The notes under the pieces were generated by a model that saw only the letters and a program-made list of their open reading frames with translations, was not told where the DNA came from and did no database searches. Positions 22,322 through 34,617 of a stretch of DNA of 64,000 bases are shown here, piece by piece. The DNA lies in the NCBI GenBank assembly GCA_000711775.1, contig ARYC01017763.1, positions 26,695 to 90,694 of the forward strand, in the 5' to 3' direction. Position 1 is the stretch's first letter; the number at the start of each line of letters is the position of its first letter. A program made the translations under genes and the position numbers. The DNA comes from Oxytricha trifallax (lineage: Eukaryota > Ciliophora > Spirotrichea > Sporadotrichida > Oxytrichidae).

Positions 22322-24178
22322 CTTAATGTTTGAAGTATTTTAAATTGAATGAAACTAATAGTACAATTTTATTAATCGACTATGAAATCGATGACAAAAT
22401 TTTCATAAATAAAATGGACACTAATATTTCTATATTTCGAAACAAACCACGATTATTTTTGTGAGATATTGAGAAAATAGAAAAATATTATATTCTAAGA
22501 CATTAAGTAATATAGAATGACATATTATAATCCTATTTTAGTGCTTATAACTAACAAAAGCTTAAATACCCTATTTATTTATATTAATTAAATTATTTTT
22601 TTTATAGTTAATAGCACACATTACTATATGATACTTAATATTATCAACGATTATATTATAAAATTAAGGAATCTAAATATTGCCTATGTAATGAGTAATA
22701 AGTATGTATAGAATTATGCTTTATTTTTAAATAAATTATATAAAATCATAGTTTATAAATATAATATTTTTTCATCCACAAATGAGTATTATTGATAGTT
22801 TTTGTGAATCACTTATTTTTAAAGAACATTGTTCTAAATAACTATATAGAATTTATACAAGTCTATATGGACATTGATTTTAGAGTAATTCTTATCAGAA
22901 GCTAATATTAATTATACAAATATACAAATATTTAACTTTATGCTATAGTATATTAAGCGCGACCCTTTCTAGGAGATTATTATATTAGTTTAAAATTTAT
23001 AGTAATTATTAATGCATTTTTAAACTTATACAGTATTAGTAATATTATTTATATGCATTTCACTAATGCTTGATTAGTGAAATGCATTTCACTAATTAAA
23101 TATTAGTGAAATAACTCTAAAGTAATAATATAAATACCATTATTGGTAAGAACCATTTTCAGCTGGTTAAAAAAATAATGATTGTTAAGACTTCTCCATT
23201 ATGCTAAATATTTGTGCCATCCGCAAAGCAAATATTGCCTTGCCGTCTAAATTCCGTAAAATATACCAAATAAATTTTTACCTTGAAATATTGCAAGAAG
23301 CCTGGGCTTACAAAAGCACAATTTGTTCATAATAAAAAGTAGAAAAAATGTAATAGAGTTACTATCTTATTGGTAGCTGTATATTTCATTTTATATTACA
23401 TTATTTTAATTAATTTATTTTTAATAGCTAAATGATCGATTTAGTTGCTGCTTCATTAATTTTAAGACTTTTATTTATAATATTAAAATAATTGATTAAG
23501 GAATAATAATAGGGTGCTTAATTTTTCCCAAAGGGAATTTTACTCTTCATATTTTTAAATGCAGAAATATAAGTAAGTAGACTTTTGTCTCAATTTATAA
23601 AATGTCAATCAAGATCTCCCAACTATTACATTTCATTATTACCATTTATAATATTGCTATTAATTCATTGAAAATTTAAGTTATTCAGAAAGCAATAATT
23701 GTTCTTATAAACATAGCTGGTATTAGCAATGAAAATTATGGATAACTCAACAAATTATAGCAATAAAAATTAGATAAATTAAATTTGTAACATATTGCGG
23801 GATTTTAGGGCTTTGATAAAAATTTGCGAAGTATAAAATGTGAAAGAAATATAATTTAGTTAGTATTAAACTAATCTCAATATTAGGTAAGTTAATTAGC
23901 GTTATTAATAATTTAATACATCGCTCTTCCTATTACATTTATATAAAAAATAATATTGAATTATTTAGTATATTCACATTAAGTTTCCATTAAATTAAGA
24001 TCAAGTTTAAAAATATTAAATAAAGTCTCCAAGATGGAGATCGGTATATATTTTATACTTTTTATTTGAATTTCAATATACATTTAAATAATATAATTTA
24101 AGTATCTTCACTTATATCAGATATACAAACAAGTTTTTTTTTATAAATTATTAATTATTTCTTAATTTTATATTTTAG
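22322..24178. other. AT-rich spacer with a paired hairpin
   Basis: No supportable gene. It contains the double hairpin at 23053-23112. A TTTTATATTTTAG at the right edge (to 24178) could be a 3' splice site for the next frame. Confidence 0.35.
23053..23112. repeat. Two adjacent hairpins sharing ATTTCACTAAT
   Basis: Hairpin 1 has perfect 15-bp arms, 23053-23067 and 23073-23087, and a 5-nt loop. Hairpin 2 has perfect 11-bp arms, 23086-23096 and 23102-23112, and a 5-nt loop. Each arm contains ATTTCACTAAT or its complement, so the four copies can pair in alternative ways. Confidence 0.8.
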
Positions 24179-24867
24179 ATGGATAAAGAGGGACTGGGGT
24201 GGCAAGGCACGACATCCGAGAACTTTCAAATAAGTTTCGCTCTAAACGTAAAATTATATCATTTCTCAAGTATAATCTTAAAAAAAATATAGCTTTTAAT
24301 TAATATATGGGGTACTTTTACCAACAGACAGATGGCATTGTTACAACTAGGTTTTTGAAAGACTTCTCGGCAGGTGAGAAAGACCTGCTCAGCTGTTAAA
24401 TTTTTATGGTCTCAACGTTCCCTTTTCCTGAGCTATCTCTAAAAAAAACCATGAGCTAAATTCAGGATGACAATGAACCAACGAGGTTCATAAACTATTA
24501 CTCTGACAATATAGAGTAATACCAGACCTAAGATATTTTTATTGGGTTCTTGGCACCTTTTGGCCAAAGTATGTGGAAACATTGGAGAAGCAGCCTAATA
24601 TGCAAAGGAATCCCCAAAAAGAGGGAAGAAGAAGTGAAAGAAAAGATTTGTATCATAGCCGATATATTAAAAAAAATTGAAGGAGATTCATTTTTTGAGT
24701 ATTTAAGAGTCAAAGGGGTAGTCATGTTGATGTTTAAGTTTGTTTCGAAGCTGAGAGGTTGTCGATATAAAAGACAGCACCATGAAATATCCTGCACATT
24801 TTCTGAGTTTAAGCTCAGATCTAGAATTACCATGATGTTAATAAGCAGGAAGAAGGTTATTCTATGA
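24179..24867 (+). CDS. Candidate unknown protein, about 230 codons
   Basis: One frame is open from after TGA 24067 to TGA 24865-24867. The convincing part begins near 24179, right after a TTTTAG splice-acceptor-like sequence; the first in-frame ATG is 24307 (187 codons). Residue mix is normal: Gly, Asp, Glu, Arg, Pro and Cys are well represented, with Trp as TGG and Gln as TAA/CAA. It contains an aromatic APFGQSMWKHW and then a charged helical KREEEVKEKI. G+C is raised relative to the flanks. At the very start a second frame (ATG 24179) is also plausible for 35 codons. No family was recognised. It lies in tandem with the plus-strand fragment at 25175 and convergent with the minus-strand fragment ending at 25567. 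Confidence 0.5.
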
Positions 24868-25174
24868 TTCAAGAATAAAAGGGAAAGAGACACAGAGGAT
24901 GAATTGATTGAGTGAATAAATTATTATATATTCATATTAAACTTTCATACCTTAACGCAAACTTTATAGTCTTTGAGTGCTTAGGTCTTCACTAAATTTC
25001 TATTTATTATTATTCTAATAATCTCTACGCTCACAAGTTCTAAGCATCTCTTTACAATGCTTAAATGCTATTAGTTTGTCATCTTATTAGCTTCAACACG
25101 TTTCTAATACTTTCTTTTAACAATTATTCTCGGACGAGTATGGGGCATATAAGATAAACTGCCAATTTTTTTCT

Positions 25175-25430
25175 CTTTTTTTGTTTGTCGACCTTTATTT
25201 TGTGGTGAGATAGCCAATTATCTCAATAATTGGGTTGAACATCAGGAAGTTAGGAAACAGCCACGTCGCATAATTCTGTATGATCCAATGTGACAAGACT
25301 GTATGATTGTGAAGGGACAAGCCTTAAGAAACTAACCATCCATCTGAGTAACAAATCCTGGGAGATACATAACCCAATCTCCATACAGGACACCAATAGT
25401 ACGTATAAAGGAAAGAAATAGCACTAATGA
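25175..25430 (+). pseudogene. Unknown coding fragment with one frameshift
   Basis: The plus strand begins with a 31-residue coding-like block (contains EIANYLNNWVEHQEVRKQP). After a frame change near 25280 there is a 46-residue block ending at TGA 25428-25430 (contains CEGTSLKKLTIHLSNKSWEI). Both blocks have high G+C and a normal residue mix. It may be the 3' part of the gene at 24179-24867, separated by an intron or insertion. No family was recognised. Confidence 0.4.
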
Positions 25431-25482
25431 TTATATTATATGGTTGGTTTAATCCCCAGTATTAATTTCTGTAAAGTATTAA

Positions 25483-25497
25483 ATAATAATAATAATC
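25483..25497. repeat. (AAT)n microsatellite
   Basis: A short run of tandem AAT units in the gap between two convergent coding-like fragments. Confidence 0.7.
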
Positions 25498-25566
25498 TTA
25501 TCAAGTTACAAAATTACTGGTTTGTTTCTTACACCCAAATATTCAGTGAATGCTTTAAAAATATCG

Positions 25567-26110
25567 TCATTTTAATTGAATTGGTTTTGAATTAATAGCC
25601 CTCAACCCACATTCCTCGATAATAGCAGATATGTCATCAATGTCTTTATATTAAGGCCCTCCTTTTTTGCTATCTAGTTATCACCTCTTCCAATCCAAGT
25701 ATTGCATGCTTTTTTGTATGACTTGTAGATGACCTCGTATACGTACATGAATAGTGCATCACTCCCAGCAAGCCCCCGATTCTGCCTCTTTTTATTGATC
25801 TATCCTAACTTGTAATTTGTAATTCTGAAAGTGGATTACATACTCTTTTACTAGACTCCATGTAGCCTGTAGAATTGTGCGAGTTGTGAATTCGTAAGTT
25901 CGAGATTGGGAAACTATCCATGATGCGGTTAAGTACGCATTTAAAATGAATATCTTATCCATTGTTAAATTAGGTATTGTCAAAAAAATGTTTTATTATC
26001 CATTGTTAACCTCTTCTATCTATATGAGCCAGGCTATCTCCTTATCACTTCTTTACCTGTTTATTTATTCCAAACATCTTTAACTCGTAGAATTAAAAAC
26101 CAAGAATGAA
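25567..26110 (-). pseudogene. Unknown coding island, frameshifted, minus strand
   Basis: A G+C-enriched minus-strand island ending at TGA 25567-25569. It contains, in order: a block around 26090-26000 (WNKQTGKEVIRR), a long clean block at 25983-25790 (includes TASWIVSQSRTYEFTTRTIL), a block in a second frame (GSDALFMYVYEVIYKSYKK) and a final block back in the first frame (KDIDDISAIIEECGLRA). At least three frame changes occur. All blocks have a protein-like composition. Convergent with the fragment at 25175-25430. No family was recognised; a decayed transposon gene is a reasonable guess only. Confidence 0.45.
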
Positions 26111-27818
26111 GGAGATCTCTTTATAAGCGCAAACAGGTGAACAGATTGGTGGTTTTGTCATAATTCAACATCTTAGAAGAATTATATAGGAAGTTAAAAA
26201 ATTCATCCGAAGTATTTTTCAAATTGCTAGACATTTTTCAAGAGAAGTAATATGATTAAATTTAAATTCACACAATAAAAATATAGTATATATATATATA
26301 TTTTTAGAGAATTAACTATTTTTTTTCAAACATAATTTATTCCCGAAATATTTAAAAGCAAACTTAAATTCTGTAAATCTATGATAGCTTCGTGTTTATT
26401 TAATTATTGAAGTGTTTTAGCTTAAAGTTTGAATGGAATTACTTTAGTTTCTATAATTTTACGATTAGTTTGTTAATATTTCACTAGAGTATGGTTTTTT
26501 AAGTTAAGTAGTATGAAGATTCATGATTTAAAGGCCCTCCATATTTAAAAAATACCATTCTATTTTATAAAAACTTTTGTAATATATCAGCCTTGAGAAA
26601 TGGAGGAGAGCACAAAAGCGATCTGCCAACCATGAGTATTTAAATTATTTTTTCATAGAAAATATCTTGATGCTCAACACGATATGCCCTATTTCTCTTC
26701 AATGGAAATACTTCTATGATCATAGATATAGAATTCACTAGAAAATTATGCTTTTTCAGCTGAAATGCATTCCTAAATGAGATTAATCTTGCAAACCATA
26801 ATATATCCATAAAGACAACTTTAAACATTCAATTTTAACAATCAAAGTCGTCCATTTTTTGTTAAAAATAGTGAGTATTTAACTTCTGTATAGGTTGAAT
26901 AAAAAATATAAAATTGCAAGAATTAACAAATAAATCATTAATAACGCATTCCAGATTTTATAATATTAGTTTGAATGAATTTAATGGCATTTTCTCAATA
27001 TTTTTCAAAATCTCATAAATTTAAATTATATAATAAAATGAATGTATTTTAAATTATAAATCTAAATAAAAAATAAGTAATTTCTTTCTAAGATTTTATT
27101 AGTTAATGAATAAACTTTCATAATTTTTAAATATAGTAATTTGATATTATCTAATTAAAACCCAAAGAGTGAATATATAAAGCATAATATTTAAATTAAA
27201 ATGCATTAATTATTAAAAAAAGGATTAAGATAGAATATCATGTTTTAAGATTTCGATTTAAAAAAAACTTGTCGTTTATGTGACTGAAAATCTGATCTCA
27301 AAAATTTAAAAATAGGAGTTGTAAAACCTGGGCATAAGTCTTATAATTTTAATTTAAATATTATGTTTTTAATATAAATATATTTAATAATAAGCTTATC
27401 TCTTTTTTTAATGCTTTAATAAAGCGAGATATTATTTTTAATATATAGGAAGAAGTTTGAAGATAAATATATTTTTCCAAGGAAAAAAACTCAAGAAAAA
27501 AAAAGAATCCAAAGGATTAATTAAATATATGCAATTTAAAAGATTTTATGAAATTTTACAAAAATAATTAAGCCAAATCCTAATAAACTTTAAAAATGTT
27601 TAATAAAAGACATTTAAATATTGGACATATATTCTAAATTTCTCTAGTCTTGAGCATGCTATTGCTATTGCTACTACAAAATAAATATGTCGCAAAATAT
27701 CAACATATTTTTATACTTTTAACAAGAGCAGAGATGGGCATCATTTCCTTAAAGACTTCTAAAGATAAGTGAGATTCTCAAGATTTTCTCATCAAAATGT
27801 AGATTTTCAGGCTCAATA
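26111..27818. other. AT-rich spacer
   Basis: About 1.7 kb without a supportable gene; contains a (TA)n tract at 26287-26301. The 62-codon minus frame at 26640-26828 has no supporting features. Confidence 0.35.
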
Positions 27819-28523
27819 ATGGACCCAACAGACGCTTCCTTTATGGCAACCAAAAAGTATATTATAACAGATCTCGCAATTAATCTTATTTGACTTGTTA
27901 TTTTCAATTTTAGATTTGTTAGAGCTTTTAGAAATCTTCAACTATCGATATATCGATTATAAAAGACAAAATATAATAAATTGCTTTCTTTGACAAATCC
28001 CAAAGTAGGACATCCAGTTTATAGATTTGATTTATTTTTATGTTTTTATAATCCTCGATTATCAGTAAATACTATTAAAGTTTGCTTGTTGTTCTTTATG
28101 TTATTTCTTGGTAATTCCTTGTCTTATTTAGCATTTAATTTAAGAAATTATAATAATTTTAACTTTAATATAAAGAATTAATTTTTTAGAGTAGTATATT
28201 AAATTTGCTTAAATGGTTTGTATTTACTCACATATCTAATTCTTTTCCTGGTAAATTATGAAATCTCTTCATTTGTATTTGTTTTTTAAAATTTGAAAAT
28301 ATTTGATTTAACTTTAGCAAAATTATTTGAATTAATTTTATTTAGGTTTTAATTTTATGTTTTAATTTATGATCCTTCTAATACTTCAAAACGACATAGT
28401 TATTAAACACTATCGACATAAATCTTTGAAATTTAAAATTGTTTTTAATAATCATTTAACGAATAAAATTTACTAAATCATTAATTGTTATAAAATTAAA
28501 TTTATAAAAAAAAATCATAATGA
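27819..28523 (+). pseudogene. Candidate gene with one in-frame TGA
   Basis: ATG 27819 opens a soluble start (MDPTDASFMATKKYIITDL), then TGA 27891-27893. The same frame continues for 209 codons to TGA 28521-28523. The part up to about 28180 is plausible as protein (Arg/Pro-containing, then hydrophobic segments that could span a membrane). Beyond that it is AT-rich and may be chance. No motif was recognised. Confidence 0.3.
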
Positions 28524-30749
28524 AACTGCACTGTGACTTCTCAAGCCAATATACTTTATTAATGTAAGTAATTTTTTTATGATATTTCTAAAATAGGAAT
28601 ACTAATTTTCATAATTTGTTCATTCTTTCTAATCAAAATCAAATATATTATAAAGTATTATGAAACGGGCCTTACAAACTTGGCTGCCTATATCTAGCCA
28701 GACCAACTCAAGTTAGATGCATATTATTAATTATATCTATGACCTTATAACAATAAAATTTGTGCCATCACTGCACTAAATAAAGTTTTGAACATATGTT
28801 TTATAATAAAGAGTTTTGTTTATTATTTGGACATTAGACCTAAGTATATATATATTTTTATTTAATTTTTTCATTAATTTTGATTTAATACAATTTATAT
28901 TTATACATTTAATGGTAGTTGTACTTGCATTATTTGTTTAATTTCACGACTGTTTTCTATTTTATCAATATTTGTGAGCATCATAAAGCTTTTTCCCTCT
29001 TTTGATATATTTACATTAATCAATTTTTATAAAATCTATTTATTATTTAATCTACTTCTTTTGTATTTCTGAAGCTATTGAGTATCTTAGCAAATATACA
29101 ATCCAATATATCTCCTTTATTAATATTTACATACTTTATTTATTTATTTTTCAAATCATTTCGGGTTTCTTAAAAGCATTTTCTTTTTGGAATTTAAATT
29201 TAAATTACGTTATTATTCAATTTATCGTAATCAATCTTAAATCTTGTTAAAAAAACTACTTGATGCTTCAGTTTACCAATTTAATATCAGTTCTGCTCTT
29301 AATTTTAAATTTTCTAAGAATTGAATAGATTTTGCAGTGAAATACATTGATTCTAACATTACATATATGATGGCATTCTAGTACCTTGAGTGATGGCTTT
29401 GAGTGCCTCAATTAATCTTTCTCATTTTTGAATTCATACACTATAAGTAAAGTCACTCTATAGGTAAACAGTAATTAATTATTGCTATGATTATTCGATT
29501 TCCATGTTATTACCAGCAGTTTCCCATATCATATCGAGTTAAATGTATTTATAGACTCCTCTTGCAAATACGTTTTTTTTTATAATGTTATTCTTCTTGA
29601 AATGTTTATATTTTCGAAAAGCCTAATAATATTGAAATGGGTACTTGATTCTCTTTTTCAAAGTTGACTACTCTTTCTTTCTTAAAATTTATTAATAATA
29701 TTTTTCTTCTTCATTTTTTATAGAAGAGAGCTGGCAACTATTGGCCTGGTTGACCCCTTTAAATAAACCACATTTGTTTTTTCCTCATAGAAATATAATT
29801 TTTAATTAATAAAAAAATAATTACTATTTAATTCAATTGCTGCCTATCTTTTGTTTAGCCATCCTTTGTAAAATTCTTCCAATGTTTATAATCATTTATT
29901 ATTTATAACAGATCTTACAATTGAAATTCATCAAGGCTGAAGGTTATTTTAATAAAAAAAAACAAAGTAAAATAAACTTATTTTACATCACAGCATTATT
30001 TAAATAAAATGCCTCTAATTCTAATAATAAATCATATGTTTCTAGCTTTAAATTTAATGTTTTAACAACATCATTAAGTTAGTTCATATCTTTTAAAGCA
30101 GCTAGACAATTATTTTTATTGCAATCTGGAGAAATTAAATCATTGTAGATTTCCACTAGTATATATATGTCATATGTAAGAATTTAAACCATAGTTTTAA
30201 GAAACTATGCTGATTATTAAGATTCAATCAGTATAATTTTTTGAAAATGGTCAATTATCACCATGTATATATCTTAAACTAATAAAGCAAGATTTAATTG
30301 AATTAAAATGATGAATTTATTAATAGATAGCTTACCATTTAATTATATTATGATTTTTTAGGTTATATGAAATTGTACTAATTTTTTTAATTTATTTTAA
30401 TTTTAAGCAAAAAATAAAATAAACAAGTAAGAGAATAATCCTAAAGTCATTATAAATTTCAAAAAAACTGTATATATATTTTTTCATGATTATAACTGAA
30501 TATTTATTTTGATTATTATTCCTATAAGATTATTTTTAATATTGCTTTGTCATTTAGCAGCATCTCGTTTGCACTGCTTCATTCATATCACTCTCATGAA
30601 ATTTTAACCATTACTAAGTTAAATGTTTAGTCATCTAAAACTTACGCTTTCAAATAAAGGTTACTACTACACTAAAGCCTTCTGAAGGTAGGTAGGAGGC
30701 TGTTAGATTCATTAATTTAGGGACCAGCCGCTTGGTTTAACAGGTAAGT
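28524..30749. other. AT-rich spacer
   Basis: About 2.2 kb without a supportable gene. A G+C-richer patch starts at about 30660 and leads into the coding-like island next to the satellite; it includes a GTAAGT at 30744. Confidence 0.35.
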
Positions 30750-31103
30750 TTCTACGCTCCTCGAGCGAACTACAAATTAACAGTTTCTTTGCATAGATAA
30801 GCTCCTGGTGTGAGTTTGGCTTCCTATGTAGAAAAGCGGATGAAGGAGGTGCTCAGCCTACAAAATGAGAATACAAAAACCATAAAAAATCAACAGTAAG
30901 ATGATTCTTTTCCTAGGATAATTTCTAAGCTACAATTGCGAAAGAAAGGATAGGAACACATTCCCAAAAAAGGTTGACAAAGTAGATTTTCTTGGATTTC
31001 TTAAGAGAAGCTGAATCTACCAATCTCTGTATTCACATCTTGGTTATTGGACTTGGTAATATTGAGACTGATCAGTATTTAAATACTTCTGTCTTCAAAG
31101 ATT
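30750..31103 (+). pseudogene. Unknown coding island cut off by the satellite
   Basis: The plus frame from 30750 (after GTAAGT) is coding-like for 75 codons (contains SLASYVEKRMKEVLSLQNEN, then a basic part) to TGA 30975-30977. A shifted frame carries on with a strongly coding block (FLREAESTNLCIHILVIG, then NIETDQYLNTSVFKD) up to about 31100, where satellite sequence starts in mid-frame. The 3' end is therefore missing or replaced by the array. No family was recognised. Confidence 0.45.
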
Positions 31104-33572
31104 TGAAAATGATTTAAATTAAATTTTAGACAATTAAAAACATTTCATTTTAAAGTACCACACAAAGAAATTGTTCATTTCCAAAGCCCTCATGGAGGCA
31201 ATGCTCTCAAACCATTTAAAGTTGCTTAGAATTGTTCACCACATTGAAATTAGTCTGAAAACACAATTTAAATTGGTCACTGATGTTACATTTAAAAGTA
31301 ACAAAATGATTACCTTTAATTTAAGAGACGATTAGATACATTATTTTTTATATTTCAATATATACTTTATGAAAGTCACAAATCGGAGGGAGAATAAACT
31401 CAAGTGAATTCAAAAGTATTCTACTATTGCTTGTTACAGATTTCTTTATTATAAGCTCGCAAGATTATTCACTTTGCATTTGACGATGACACAGAACACT
31501 TGAAAATGGTTTAAATTAAATTTTAGACAATTCAAAACATTTCATTTTAAAGTACCACACAAAGAAATTGTTCATTTCCAAAGCCCTCATGGAGGCAATG
31601 CTCTCAAACCATTTAAAGTTGTTTAGAATTGTTCACCTCATTAAAATTAGTCTAAAAACACAATTTAAATTGGTCACTGATGTTACATTTAAAAGTAACA
31701 AAATGATTACCTTTAATTTAAGAGACGATTAGATACATTATATTTTATATTTCAATATATACTTTATGAAAGTCACAAATCGGAGGGAGAATAAACTCAT
31801 GTGAATTCAAACTATTCTGCTCTTGCTTGTTACAGATTTCTTTATTATAAGCTCGCAAGATTATTCACTTTGCATTTGACGATGACACAGAACACTTGAA
31901 AATGGTTTAAATTAAATTTAAGACAATTCAAAACATTTCATTTTAAGTACCACACAAAGAAATTGTTCATTTCCAAAGCCCTCATGGAGGCAATGCTCTC
32001 AAACCATTTAAAGTTGTTTAGAATTGTTCACCTCATTAAAATTAGTCTAACACAATTTAAATTGGTCACTGATGTTACATTTAAAAGTAACAAAATGATT
32101 ACCTTTAATTTAAGAGACGATTAGATACATTATATTTTATATTTCAATATATACTTTATGAAAGTCACAAATCGGAGGGAGAATAAACTCAAATGAATTC
32201 AAACTATTCTACTATTGCTTGTTACAGATTTCTTTATTATAAGCTCGCAAGATTATTCACTTTGCATTTGACGATGACACAGAACACTTGAAAATGGTTT
32301 AAATTAAATTTTAGACAATTCAAAACATATCATTTTAAAGTACCACACAAAGAAATTGTTCATTTCCAAAACCATCATGGAGGCAATGCTCTCAAACCAT
32401 TAAAATAGCTTAGAATTGTTCACCACATTAAAATTAGTCTAAAAACACAATTTAAATTGGTCACTGATGTTACATTTAAAAGTAACAAAATGATTACCTT
32501 TAATTTAAGAGACGATTAGATACATTATATTTTATATTTCAATATATACTTTATGAAAGTCACAAATCGGAGGGAGAATAAACTCAAATGAATTCAAACT
32601 ATTCTACTATTGCTTGTTACAGATTTCTTTATTATAAGCTCGCAAGATTATTCACTTTGCATTTGACGATGACACAGAACACTTGAAAATGGTTTAAATT
32701 AAATTTTAGACAATTCAAAACATTTCATTTTAAAGTACCACACAAAGAAATTGTTCATTTCCAAAGCCCTCATGGAGGCAATGCTCTCAAACCATTTAAA
32801 CTTGTTTAGAATTGTTACCACATTGAAATTAGTCTGAAAACACAATTTAAATTGGTCACTGATGTTACATTTAAAAGTAACAAAATGATTACCTTTAATT
32901 TAAGAGACGATTAGATACATTATTTTTTATATTTCAATATATACTTTATGAAAGTCACAAATCGGAGGGAGAATAAACTCAAGTGAATTCAAAAGTATTC
33001 TACTATTGCTTGTTACAGATTTCTTTATTATAAGCTCGCAAGATTATTCACTTTGCATTTGACGATGACACAGAACACTTGAAAATGGTTTAAATTAAAT
33101 TTTAGACAATTCAAAACATTTCATTTTAAAGTACCACACAAAGAAATTGTTCATTTCCAAAGCCCTCATGGAGGCAATGCTCTCAAACCATTTAAAGTTG
33201 TTTAGAATTGTTCACCACATTGAAAATTAGTCTGAAAACACAATTTAAATTGGTCACTGATGTTACATTTAAAAGTAACAAAATGATTACCTTTAATTTA
33301 AGAGACGATTAGATACATTATATTTTATATTTCAATATATACTTTATGAAAGTCACAAATCGGAGGGAGAATAAACTCATGTGAATTCAAAAGTATTCTA
33401 CTCTTGCTTGTTACAGATTTCTTTATTATAAGCTCGCAAGATTATTCACTTTGCATTTGACGATGACACAGAACACTTGAAAATGGTTTAAATTAAATTT
33501 TAGACAATTTAAAACATTTCATTTTAAAGTACCACACAAAGAAATTGTTCATTTCCAAAGCCCTCATGGAGG
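31104..33572 (+). repeat. Satellite array, left part (unit about 395 bp)
   Basis: About six tandem monomers begin in the middle of a unit at TTGAAAATGATTTAAATT. Successive copies of a landmark (GCCCTCATGG) lie at 31186, 31583, 31978, about 32371 and 32766, so the unit is 393-397 bp. All copies face the same way. Each unit carries one GAATTC. The last unit is broken by the foldback element after CATGGAGG at 33572. Germline-limited tandem satellites of comparable unit size are known in Oxytricha. Confidence 0.95.
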
Positions 33573-34582
33573 CAAAACCCCAAAACCCCAATTCATGCTT
33601 AGTCTATGAGTTTTTAGTGATTAGACTAGTCGTTTTTAATGCGAAAATACGACTAATCGACTAGTTATGAGCTCTATAGTCTTCGACTAGGTCGATTGAT
33701 GGTGTTCGTTGATGATATGAGCATGATAGTCAAAACATACAACTATACCTCACAATTGTTCAATAGGGTTGTTTTTGATTTAGTCTTAATTACAATTGTT
33801 AATCTTTAATTATAACTTAACAATTAATCAATATAAGCTTATTCTACCATACTTAAGTGTCCTAGCTGTCTAGTTGTCATAAGTGAGTGTTTGTTGCTTA
33901 GTCCGACTAGCTTGTCGTATGATGATCTAGTCGTAAGGGTAGTCCGACTACCTAGTCGTAGTCGATGATTTCTTAGTCTTAGTCTAACGACTAGCTGTTC
34001 CTCTCCACAGCTTTATAAGCAAGTTTAACCAAGACTCTTCAACTTCAGTCTCCAACCAACCTGTATCTGTGTTCTAACACTATCTTACTGCATACTGTAC
34101 ATGAGTGAATGGATATCCTACTATGTTTGAAGACTCTGGTCGTAGGTAGTCTAAACATCGACTAGTCGAATCAAGACAGACTAGCTAGTCGGATTTGCTG
34201 CCACAAGGTTGCTTAGTCGTAAGACTAGGTAAATTACTCCTTCAAGGATAACTATCACTTACCCTGAGCGAACCATGTCGAACCATTCACAATAGTATCA
34301 CTACATGCTTAGCATCATAATAGCAACAGAAGCTTGCGTCTACAGCGTTGGTGGAGCAAGAATCAATGTTTGGGCAAAGTGGTGTAAAACTTCCGAGTTT
34401 TAGGTTTAGACTAGCTTAGTCGTAGAACAGAAATTTTAAATTGGATGTCAACTTATACAAAATAGGCATCAATCTATGATACTGATAGGCTAAACAACGT
34501 CAAACAGTCATCAATCATCCTTGTATCGACTGTCATTGATGATATCTAGCATAGAACCTCAATCAACCAGAAAAATACATAA
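33573..34582 (+). repeat. Left 1-kb arm of the foldback element
   Basis: 1010 bp, matching the complement of 34618-35626 with only scattered substitutions and small indels (for example one extra A near 34571-34575). It carries many copies of CGACTAG/CTAGTCG, some as the full palindrome CGACTAGTCG or close variants, for example near 33628, 33658, 33905-33990 and 34160-34195. Confidence 0.9.
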
Positions 34583-34617
34583 CCTGCTTCGTTCAATTTA
34601 AAATCATTTAAAGTGAA

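Noticed and set aside
24528..24893. Minus-strand 121-codon frame
   Set aside because: Antisense to the better-supported plus-strand frame at 24179-24867, with a Leu/Phe/Ser-rich mirror composition.
33573..33589. C4A4 repeats as a true chromosome end or assembly end
   Set aside because: The satellite continues on both sides in the same phase and direction, and the repeats sit at the tips of a palindromic element, so they are element termini.
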